Below, piece after piece: positions 27,369 to 36,345 of a DNA stretch of 64,000 nt (the stretch's first letter is position 1; each line of letters begins with the position of its first letter). Below the pieces are notes generated by a model. The model was not told the origin of the DNA, did not search any database, and worked only from the letters and a program-made list of their open reading frames with translations. The position numbers and the translations under genes are program-made. This DNA comes from Halorhabdus amylolytica (lineage in GTDB: Archaea > Halobacteriota > Halobacteria > Halobacteriales > Haloarculaceae). The stretch is taken from NCBI RefSeq assembly GCF_004944975.1, contig NZ_SPQG01000007.1, positions 25,360 to 89,359 of the forward strand. The letters run 5' to 3'.

Positions 27369-28048
27369 GCGAATCGATCAGTGCGGGTACGACTGAGACG
27401 GTTACCGGTGAACTCGACGTGCTGTTCGTGGACAACTTCGACTCGTTCACGTACAACCTCGTCGAATACACCGAAGTGGCGCTGAGCGCCACTTCGAGCC
27501 ACGCAGAATCCGTTGATTCTGCGGACGTCTCCGAACACGCGAGCACGACCGTCGTGAAGAACACGGCCTCGCTGTCGGATGTCCGGGCAGCCGATCCGGA
27601 CGCCATCATCATCAGTCCCGGGCCGGGTCACCCGAAGAACGACCGCGACGTCGGTGTGACGACGGACGTCCTCCGGGAGATCAGTCCCGGGGTGCCGACG
27701 CTGGGCGTCTGTCTCGGCCTCGAGGCCGCGGTCTACACCTACGGCGGGACGGTCGGCCACGCGCCGGAGCCGATCCACGGGAAGGCAGCCTCGATTTCCC
27801 ACGACGGCGAGGGCGTCTTCGACGGCCTCGACCAGGGATTCCAGGGCGGGCGATATCACTCGCTGGTCGCCAGTGACGTCCCGGACTGTTTCGAGGTGAC
27901 TGCGACCACCGAGGCCGACGACGGGACTGCGCTCGTCATGGGGATCCGTCACCGTGAGCACCCCATCGAAGCCGTCCAGTTCCACCCCGAATCCGTGTTG
28001 ACCGCCGTGGGCCACGACGTGATCCGGAACTTCCTATCAGGGGTCTGA
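27365..28048 (+). CDS. trpG: Anthranilate synthase component II (glutamine amidotransferase)
   Basis: TrpG releases ammonia from glutamine for TrpE. The 227-residue class I amidotransferase has VDNFDSFTYNLVEY at the start, IIISPGPGHPKN, the nucleophile Cys in LGVCLGLEA and the catalytic His-x-Glu in AVQFHPESV. Family members read directly from VEY to about VSEHAxTTVVKN; here about 19 extra residues (TEVALSATSSHAESVDSAD) are inserted, encoded by two hairpins. The catalytic residues are intact and the frame is open, so the protein is probably functional. The nucleophile region reads CLGLEA, where many amidotransferases have CLGHQ. It is the last gene of trpDFEG. Confidence 0.93.
   Translation: MSESISAGTTETVTGELDVLFVDNFDSFTYNLVEYTEVALSATSSHAESVDSADVSEHASTTVVKNTASLSDVRAADPDAIIISPGPGHPKNDRDVGVTTDVLREISPGVPTLGVCLGLEAAVYTYGGTVGHAPEPIHGKAASISHDGEGVFDGLDQGFQGGRYHSLVASDVPDCFEVTATTEADDGTALVMGIRHREHPIEAVQFHPESVLTAVGHDVIRNFLSGV
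27472..27523 (+). repeat. Two perfect hairpins inserted in frame in trpG
   Basis: The first hairpin (27472-27496) has an 11-bp perfect stem, cgaagtggcgc and gcgccacttcg, with loop tga. The second (27502-27523) has a 9-bp perfect stem, cgcagaatc and gattctgcg, with loop cgtt. Five bases separate them. Together they account for the extra residues in TrpG. The arrangement looks like a small palindromic mobile element that tolerates insertion in coding sequence. Confidence 0.75.
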
Positions 28049-28382
28049 GGATAGGACCGGTCGGCTGCGGAACCCACCCCTTCCGTTCGACTCCGGGCCG
28101 CCGGACGTGAGCGGTTCCTCGACGGCAACGTTCACTTTCACTCCGGTCTGGCAACCCTTATATGGCATCGTCGCTTTGCTTGCCAGCGTGCGCGCTACTC
28201 CCCTGAGTCGGGAGTTTCGCAGTCACGTATCCATATCGTGACACGAGTTGGATCGCACGTGATCGCCAAGCCAAACGGTTATTCGAGAGCAGAGCGAATG
28301 AATTTCAGCTACAAATGACACGAACGGACACGCGAACGACGGGTCGAAGCGACGAGCAGCCGAGTGGACGGGGGGTCGAACA
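28049..28382. other. Intergenic region upstream of nrdJ
   Basis: This 334-base spacer separates trpG from nrdJ. A TATA-like cccttatatgg at about 28154-28164 could drive nrdJ with a long leader, and gcgaatgaattt lies near 28295. Only the small leader ORF at 28315 looks translatable. I did not recognise a riboswitch, and cobalamin elements are not expected in archaea. Confidence 0.4.
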
Positions 28383-28386
28383 ATGA
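28315..28386 (+). CDS. Possible 23-residue leader ORF overlapping nrdJ
   Basis: A short frame (MTRTDTRTTGRSDEQPSGRG then VEQ) begins with ATG at 28315 and ends in TGA at 28384-28386, overlapping the nrdJ ATG as ATGA. The overlap is the same type that links the trp genes, which makes coupled translation plausible. The peptide is basic and Thr-rich, with no recognised family, and could be a chance frame. Confidence 0.3.
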   Translation: MTRTDTRTTGRSDEQPSGRGVEQ

Positions 28387-31300
28387 GCGACGCCGACCTG
28401 GGCGTCGACGAGGTGACGCTGCCGATCAAGCGCACCGAGGGCGAGACGCTCACCGACCGGCTCACCGACAACGCCTATCACAACATTCTGCCGGCACGGT
28501 ACCTCCGGAAGGACGCCGACGGTGAACTCGTCGAGGATCAGGAGGACCTTTTCGAGCGCGTCGCAAAGAACATCGCCCTGGCCGAGGCCGTCTACGAAGC
28601 TCGAAACGAGGACGTCGAGATCACCGTCACGCCCGAGCAGCTCAAGCCCGATCATCCACGGCGCGACGAGCTCGCCGAGGAAGTATTCGGGAAGGGAACC
28701 ACGGTGACTGACGACGCCGAGACGACCCTCTCGATCTACAACGTCAACAAGTTCGCCTACGAGACGGTCGTGCCCGAACTCCCGCCGGCCGTCCGCGAGC
28801 ACGTCGAGGACACCGCCGCGGAGTTCCGGACGCTGATGGGAGATCTTTCTTTCATGCCGAACTCTCCTACATTAATGAATGCCGGCGACGAACTCCAGCA
28901 ACTATCTGCCTGTTTCGTCGATAGCCCCGAAGACGACATTGATGACATTCATCAGACAGCAAAAGAAGCCGCACAGGTTTTCCAGTGTCTGACAGAAGAC
29001 ACGACCGTTACCGTCGAGGGAAAAGGCGTCGTTTCCATCGCTGATGTCGAGCCCGGTGATCGGATCGTCCAGCGCGACGGCGACGATCATCGCGTCCAGA
29101 ATGTTGACGAGACCCACGCCTACGACGATTCACCGGTCAAGCGCGTCGAAACGAAGGCCGGTGTGGAACTGACGGGGACGCCGAACCACGAGCTGCTCGT
29201 TGGGGAGGACTGGACGCGCATCGACGAGATCGAACCCGGGGACGCGCTCTCGCTTCGACTCGGCTGGATCGACGGTGCGAACGAGACTCCCGAACTCACG
29301 ACCGTCGCCGGCGGTGCGCAGTGGGCCGAGAACCGTACTGTTTCGAACGACGACGTCCTCGAGCTGTATGCCGATGGACTCAGCGACTACGAAATCGCCG
29401 AGCGACTCGACAGTTCGGCCTCGACGATCCAGCGCCGGCGCTCGCTCGAACTCGGTCTGGATCCGAACGGCAGCGGCGGACGTCCCGGCGGGAGCGTGAG
29501 TTTCGACGAGAGCGAATTCGAGACGCTCTATGAGGACGGTCACTCCGACGGTGAGATCGCCCGGGAACTCGGCGTTTCGACCCGGAGCGTGGCCCGGTAC
29601 CGCGAGAACCAGTCGATCGAATCCAACGGTGAGGCCGTCACGGTCGTCGACCAACCGACCGAATTGACGCCGGACCTGGCCGAACTTGTCGGGATGTGGG
29701 TCGGCGACGGTTCGAAACACGAAGACGGGATCCGATTTCATCTCAATCGCGAGGAGACGCTCGAACGCGCCGATCGACTTGCCCGCGATCTCTTCGACGT
29801 CGGTCTCGACTGGCGCTGGGACGAAGGCTGTTACGACGCTGTCGTCCACAGCCACGAGGTCAAACGCTGGTGGCTTGCGAACTTCGGAGATGCCAAGCCC
29901 GACGCGACATCGGCATCCGTTCCGGAATCGGTCTGGAAGGCGGACCGCGAGACGATCGGTGCATTCCTCCGGGGACTGTACTCGACCGACGGCAGCCTCC
30001 AGAAAGACGTCTATCCACGGCTGTGGAGTTCCTCGGAGGATCTGATCGAGGGTGTCCAGCAGTTGCTTCTCGGTCTCGGCATCCCTGCAATCAACTGGGA
30101 GTACGATACCGAAGATCGTGATTACTTCAACGTCGGGCCGACCGGCGAACGCGGACTCGAACAGTTCAGCAATCTGGTCGGATTCGTCGACTCCCGGTCG
30201 GAGACGATGGCAGAGACGCTCGCCTCGATCGACTCGGAGGGGCCGAGCGTCGGCACGCTCGACGGTTCGACGTGGCACGTCCCCGTCGAAGCCGTCGAGG
30301 ACGCAGGAACGGCTACCGTCTACGACGTGACCGTCGCCGATAATCACGAGTACGTGGCAAGTTCGGTCGTCTCGCACAACAGCGGTGGCGGAATGGGCTA
30401 TGCATTCTGGCGATTACGGCCCTATGGAGATGCTGTCGGCTCGACGGGAGGAATTGCTTCTGGTCCGATTACGTTCATGCGGACTTTCGACCAGATGTGT
30501 GAGACGATTGCCCAGGGTGGTGCCCGACGGGGTGCCCAGATGGGGGTCATGCGGATCTCCCATCCGGACGCCATCCAGTTCATCCACGCCAAGAACAAGG
30601 ACGTCTCCCTCGCTCATACCCTTCGGCTGAACGACCCTGATGACTTCACGCACACCTCTTTTGCCGACGCCTTAGAGGAAGCACGAGAGTTGATCGACGA
30701 CGAGGGTCGTGTGCCCGAACACCTCCGCAACGCCGTCGAGGGGCATCTCTCGAATTTCAACATCTCAGTGGGTGTCACCGACGACTTTATGGAGGCCCTG
30801 CAGAACGGCGAGGAGTTCACCTTCACGAACCCCCGAACCGGCGAGGCTCACATCGTCACCGAGGAAACCAAAGAACTGTACGACATGTTCGGCCTCGGCG
30901 AGTACGTCACGGTCGGCGAGGAGCTGTCCGTGCCCGCCGAGGAACTCTGGGACGACATCGTCGAAGGTGCCCACGAGAACGGCGAACCCGGCGTGATCTA
31001 TCTAGAGCGCGTCAACAAGGAACACTCCTTCGACGTCGAGGCCGAACCTGACCACCAGATCCTCGCGACCAACCCGTGTGTCACCGGTGACACGCTCATC
31101 AGTACCGAAAACGGGCTCGTCCCGGCCGAAGAACTGTACGAGCACGGTGTCGCACAGGATGTCGTCGTCGACGGTCGGTTGAGCGAGGATCGAGTCAAGG
31201 AGGCCAGTAGCGTCTTCAAGACCGGCGAGAAGGACGTCTACGAACTCACAACCGAGGAAGGATACGAACTCCGACTCACTGCTGACCATCGCGTGATGAC

Positions 31301-34300
31301 CGACGATGGCTGGATCGAAGCGCAGAACCTCGAACCCGGAGATACTGTTCACGTCCAAAACCAGAAGGGCGAGTTCGGTCAACACGGGTCGGCCGAAGAG
31401 GGTCGCGTCCTCGGCTGGCTCGTCGGTGACGGCCATCTCAAGCACGGCGAGGAACGTGCAGTACTGAACTTCTACGACGAAGATGCGACCGTTTCCGAGC
31501 AGTTCGCCGACGACGTGAACGAGATCGTTCGCGAACCACTCGGAAACGCCGACTACGAGGTCGGCGTCAGCGACATCAGTCGGAGTGACGACTATCGAGG
31601 TGCCCAGGCACTCGAACAGCGCATTCGGTCGGCACGTCTCTACGAGTACGCCGAGGAGACTGGACTTATCGAGGAGAAACTGCAGGTTCCGGACGCCGTC
31701 ATGCGTGGCAGTGAAGAGATGGCTCGTGGATTCCTGCGAGCACTGTTCAGTGCCGACGGGAGCGTACAGGGCGACGTCGAGAAGGGGGTCTCCGTGCGAC
31801 TGGCGAGCGTCGACGCCGGTTTCCTCACAGACGTGCAGCGATTGCTTCTCAACTTCGGCATCGCCAGCAAAGTCTACGAGGACCGGAAAGAGCCGGGGAC
31901 AGTCGAACTACCCGACGGTACCGGCGACACAGCCGAGTACGAGACTGAAGGGTTCCATGAACTCGTTGTCGTCAAGGACAACCTCGTTCGCTTCGCCGAG
32001 GAGGTCGGATTCCTGCTGGACAGCAAAGACGAGACCCTTGCGGAGCGACTCGCAGAGTACGACCGGGGCCCGTACAGCGAGCGCTTCGAGGCGACGGTCG
32101 AATCAGTCGAGTTCGACGGACACGAAGCCGTCTACGACCTGACGGAGCCGGACACGCACTCGTTCATCGCGAACGGGCTCGTCTGTCACAACTGTGGTGA
32201 GCAACCCTTGGAGGAGTACGAGGCCTGTAACCTCGGGCACATCAATCTCTCGACGGTCGCCGACACGGACGCGCCGGACTGGCGCGTCTGGTCTGACCGC
32301 CACGCTGAGGACTATGCGGACTTCGAGGATGCGATCGATGCCTACCTCGAAGAAGCGATCGACTTCGAGGAACTCGACCATCGTATCGCGATGGGGACGC
32401 GGTTCCTCGAAAACGTCGTCACGATGTCGGATTTCCCGGTCGACGAGATCGAGGAGAAAGTCCGGCACATGCGCAAGATCGGGCTGGGCATCATGGGCCT
32501 GGCGCAGCTGTACATCCAGCTCGGCGTCAAATACGGCAGCGAGGAGGCCGACGAGATCGCTCGGCAGGTCATGCAGCACATCAACTACGAGTCCAAATGG
32601 ACGAGTCACGAGCTCGCCGAGGAACGCGGCTCCTTCGCGGAGTGGGACGATTCGAAGTACGCCGATCCCACGGAATATAGCGAGTGGTTCGAGCATTACG
32701 TCGGCGAGGATGCAGAGGACTGGGCAGATGGCTTCCCCATCCGCAACCACAACACGACGACGATCGCTCCCACTGGCTGCGTGGAGGAGAGTTCCCTCAT
32801 CTCGACTGACGAGGGGCTCGTCCCGATCGAGGACCTTGACGAGACGACTGCGGAGTTCCAGCAGTGGGACGAGATTGACGTCGGTGTTGCGACCGATGGC
32901 GGCACGAAAGCTGCGACCGCCATTTATGACAATGGGTTCACATATGTCCGGAAAATCGAAACCGAGGGCGGATTTAGCGTTGCTTCGACGCCGGACCATC
33001 GGTTCAGAACACTCACCGAAGATGGCGAGTACGCATGGAAAGAGGCCGGCGAGTTCGAACCTGGCGACAGGATTTTGCTTCAACGGAACACCTTCGAAGG
33101 CGGAACCAGGGCCACACTGGACACGAGCGAACGGGACAACTACCATCACAACACGGACGACGATCTGACGCTCCCGGAGGAGATGACGCCGGAACTGTCC
33201 GAGTTCCTCGGATACTTCATGGGCGACGGCTACGTTCACGACGAGGTTGGAGTGAAAGTCGTCGTCGAGTCCGACGCGACAGAGCTCGATGAACATCTTC
33301 GCGAACTCGGTCGGTCCCTGTTCGGAGTCGCTCCGACTGTCGAGGACCAGGATACCCGGCACACGCTCACGTTTGGGGGCCGACACCTGTCGCGATATTT
33401 CGAGGACAACGGCTGGAAGAAGGCACCGGGCAATGAAGGGCAAGGGGCTGCAAGCGCCTTCGTCCCGGACGAGGTCCTCAGCGGTGACGAACCGGTCGCG
33501 AAAGCGTTCCTCAGAGGTCTATTCGAGGCTGATGGGACTGCATCGCGGAAGGTCGAGCTGTCAACGGTGTCAGCGACGCTCGCCGAAGAAGTCCAGACGC
33601 TACTGTTGTCGCTTGGCTGTGTCTTCGTCCAGGACGTGCTCGAAACCGAAGACATGGACGACCACTACGGAGACCGGCCGCGACACAGCGTGCGTGGAGC
33701 CAACAGGCGCGAAGACGCACGATTTATCGACGAGATTGGATTTATCACCAAGTCCACGGAGTTCGATCTCGGGCCACAGTCGTACAAGAACGACACGTAC
33801 CCACCGGAGATAGTCGAAACGCTTCGGGCCGTCGACGGATACGATTCGGTGAGCAAGCCGGTCAAGAAACGAGTCAATCAGTCTCCGATTAACGGGGCTG
33901 TGAGTCGAAAACTCGTCAAAGACGTCGAGACCGAGACCGACCAGGTCGTCAGGGTCGCCGGTCGTCGTCTCACCGATTTCTATGCAGCGACGGTCGGGTC
34001 CGTCACCGAAGAGAAAGCCTACACCAAAGACATCAGTGTCCCATCGAACAACACGTACGTCGCCAATGGATTCGTTACCCACAACACCACCTCGATGGTC
34101 GGGAATACGACAGGAGGTTGCGAGCCCGTCTACAACGTCGCGTACTACAAGAACGTCTCCGACGACGTCCAGGGCGACGAAATGCTCGTTGAGTTCGACG
34201 ATTACTTCCTTCGGGTCTTAGAGGAGAACGACATCGACGTCGAGGCCGTCAAGCGGGAGGCCCAGGAACAGATGGCCGACAACGCCTTCGACGGCGTCGA

Positions 34301-35333
34301 AGGGCTCTCGACGGTGCCCGACGCCATCGGCGAACTGTTCGTCACGACCGGCGATCTCTCGCCGAAACAGCATGCCTCGATCCAGTGTGCCCTGCAAGAC
34401 GGCGTGGACTCGGCAATTTCAAAAACCGTCAACGCCCCCAACGATTCGACGCTCGGGGACGCAAAAGATGTCTTCGAGTACATCTACGAACACGGTGGCA
34501 AGGGCGTCACCTACTACCGCGACGGCACCCGGAGCAAGCAGGTGCTGACCACGCGGGCCGAGAACACCGACTTCGCGGACATGGACGAGGACGAGGCCGC
34601 CGAGACGATCGTCGAGCGCATCGACGAGGTCTTCGGCGGGCTGGAGGGGTTCCTCGACAACGAGGACGTTCGCGAGCGACTCACGGCCGACATCGAGGAG
34701 CTACTGGACGGGGACACCGCCCGGCAGTACGCCGAGAAGAAACCCCGCCCCGATCAGCTTCACGGCGTCACCCAGCGTATCGAGACGGGCTACGGCAAAC
34801 TGTACGTGACGATCAACGAGGACCCCAAGACCGGCGAACCGTTCGAGCTGTTCGCCAACACGGGTCATTCGGGCGGGTTCACCAACTCATTCACCGATGC
34901 GCTCGCGAAGACCATCTCCGTCGCGTTGCGCTCGGGGGTCGATCCCGACGAGATCGTCGACAAGCTCCAGGGCATTCGGTCGCCGAAGGTCGCCTGGGAC
35001 AAGGGCGAGCAGATCAACTCCATCCCGGACGCCTTCGGAACGGCTCTGCGGCGGTATCTCGACGACGAGATCGACCGGACCTATCCCCAGCAGCGCACCT
35101 TAGAGGAGACAGCTGACGAAGATCTCACTGCGGAAGAACAGGCTGCCCGGTCACGTTCGGAGGACCGATCGACCGACGGCGGTTCGACCGCCACGGAGTC
35201 GACCATGGTTGACGATCAACAGGACATCATCGCCAACGGTGAGAGTCCCGAATGTCCCGAATGTGGCTCGATGTCGCTGTACTACTCTGAGGGCTGTAAG
35301 ACCTGCGAGTCCTGTGGCTGGTCGGAATGTTGA
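28383..35333 (+). CDS. nrdJ: Class II ribonucleotide reductase with three inteins
   Basis: NrdJ reduces ribonucleotides to deoxyribonucleotides using adenosylcobalamin. The precursor is 2,316 residues; removing inteins of 465, 372 and 436 leaves an enzyme of 1,043. Extein motifs include [12 protein letters not shown], the redox Cys in [13 protein letters not shown], the active-site [20 protein letters not shown], and [20 protein letters not shown]. A C-terminal zinc ribbon ([22 protein letters not shown]) follows. Intein 2 separates P and C within NPCGE and intein 3 interrupts APTGT, so no activity is possible before splicing. Each insertion site is at a conserved catalytic sequence. It may be translationally coupled to a leader ORF. 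Confidence 0.96.
   Translation: [2316 protein letters not shown]
28986..30380 (+). other. Intein 1 of NrdJ (465 residues, LAGLIDADG, with HTH motifs)
   Basis: It starts at Cys202 ([20 protein letters not shown]) and ends SSVVSHN before Ser667. Splicing block B is [13 protein letters not shown] and block F is [15 protein letters not shown]. Two [9 protein letters not shown]-type motifs, [13 protein letters not shown] and [13 protein letters not shown], indicate a homing endonuclease. Between block B and the endonuclease are two extra segments like resolvase helix-turn-helix motifs, [20 protein letters not shown] and [20 protein letters not shown]. These may add DNA recognition. Key Cys, His and Asn are intact. 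Confidence 0.92.
31077..32192 (+). other. Intein 2 of NrdJ (372 residues, inside the NPCGE active-site motif)
   Basis: It starts at Cys899 ([20 protein letters not shown]) and ends ANGLVCHN before Cys1271. Block B is [17 protein letters not shown] and block F is [25 protein letters not shown]-type motifs are [11 protein letters not shown] and [12 protein letters not shown]. The upstream extein ends ATNP and the downstream one begins CGEQPL, so the intein sits between Pro and the active-site Cys. All splicing residues are present. Confidence 0.92.
32778..34085 (+). other. Intein 3 of NrdJ (436 residues, inside APTG-TTS)
   Basis: It starts at Cys1466 ([20 protein letters not shown]) and ends ANGFVTHN before Thr1902. 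Block B is [14 protein letters not shown] and block F includes [23 protein letters not shown]-type motifs are [15 protein letters not shown] and [14 protein letters not shown], so the endonuclease looks intact. The downstream residue is Thr rather than Ser or Cys, which is allowed. The region between the endonuclease and block F is longer than in intein 2. Confidence 0.92.
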
Positions 35334-35429
35334 ACGCCCACTGAGCTAACCCGTTTTTCCTGCTTCTCGTTCGCTTCTTCGTTTTCCGCCTCCCGAACTG
35401 TCAAGCGCCCGCTCACCAATCCTACGCGT

Positions 35430-35549
35430 ATGGACGACCACGGCGGCCGCCCGTGTCCGCGCTGTGGCCGTCCACTCTTCGAACGACACTGCAAGTACGT
35501 CTGCCCGGTTCACGGCGTCGTCTACGACTGTGCGGACACGTTCTATTGA
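35430..35549 (+). CDS. Small zinc finger protein (HVO_2523-like)
   Basis: The 39-residue protein reads MDDHGGRPCPRCGRPLFERH and continues CKYVCPVHGVVYDCADTFY. It has CPxC, a second CxxxC and a further Cys and His, enough to bind zinc. The pattern matches a tiny haloarchaeal zinc-finger family often missed in annotation. The function is unknown; several such proteins affect stress or biofilm behaviour in Haloferax. It lies about 100 bases after nrdJ on the same strand, in a gene-poor gap. Confidence 0.8.
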   Translation: MDDHGGRPCPRCGRPLFERHCKYVCPVHGVVYDCADTFY

Positions 35550-35589
35550 GATGGACTACTCGACAGGGCTGCTTTCGCCGCCCGCCACG

Positions 35590-36267
35590 TCAGGAACTCA
35601 GCGATTCCAGACTCGGGAGTCGATCCTGTGCCTGGAGGTGGCGGACTGCCGGGCCGGCCAACACGAGGACGCCCAACCCGGCCGTTCCGGCGAGCAGCGG
35701 GAGGCCCGCCGAGGCACCTTCAAGCGTGAGCGTCCGCATCGACGAGCCAGTCACGACGCCCGTGACGACCCACGGAATCTCCCCGAAGAAGGTGCCGACG
35801 ACGAACGCCCGCCCCGAGACAGTCGAGAGGCCGGCGCCGTAGGAGATCACGTCCGCGGGCAGCGGCAGCAACCTCGCGGCCACGACGCCGCGGAGCTCGC
35901 CGATCGCCGCGACGACCTCTTGACTTCGGCGGTGGAGCCGACCGAAGATGCCCGTCTCCCGCGGTGCGCGTCTGGCGAGCAGGTATGGCGGAATACAGGT
36001 GAGGACCGCACCAGCGAGTGCGACAGGTACACCCAGCGTGACGCCGAGTCCGTACCCCGCGAGGATCGAGAGTGCGGAGATCGGCCACAGCACGAGCGGC
36101 CGGACGGCGTACAGGCCGGCAAGGACACCTACGAGGGCGAGGGGCGATCCGGCGACCGTCTCGACCGTTTCAAGGACAGCGGCGGGCGAACTCGCGAGCG
36201 TCGCGACGGCTGCGACGCTGAGAACGAAGACGACCGCCGTCACCTGCCGACGGACCGCGGGATGCAT
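35590..36267 (-). CDS. TVP38/TMEM64-like VTT-domain membrane protein
   Basis: The 225-residue protein starts MHPAVRRQVTAVVFVLSVAA. It has about five or six hydrophobic segments, and the conserved VTT core is visible as ALSILAGYGLGVTLGVPVAL, then LPADVISYGAGLSTVSGRAFVVGTFFGEIPW. The VTT/DedA-like family is linked to lipid flipping, but no substrate is known here. The start at 36267 is chosen because the 133 upstream codons have no hydrophobic or family signal. It is convergent with the small zinc finger and divergent from the DUF5830-like gene. Confidence 0.8.
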   Translation of the reverse strand: MHPAVRRQVTAVVFVLSVAAVATLASSPAAVLETVETVAGSPLALVGVLAGLYAVRPLVLWPISALSILAGYGLGVTLGVPVALAGAVLTCIPPYLLARRAPRETGIFGRLHRRSQEVVAAIGELRGVVAARLLPLPADVISYGAGLSTVSGRAFVVGTFFGEIPWVVTGVVTGSSMRTLTLEGASAGLPLLAGTAGLGVLVLAGPAVRHLQAQDRLPSLESLSS

Positions 36268-36345
36268 CACCCCACAGTGGGGGCGAACCCGCCAAACCTC
36301 TTGTGGTCGCTGCTCGTTTCCGAGCGATCGGATCCACGACGGCCG

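Noticed and set aside
28049-28382. Cobalamin riboswitch before the B12-dependent nrdJ
   Set aside because: No conserved B12-box or expected pairing was seen, and such riboswitches are not known in this lineage.
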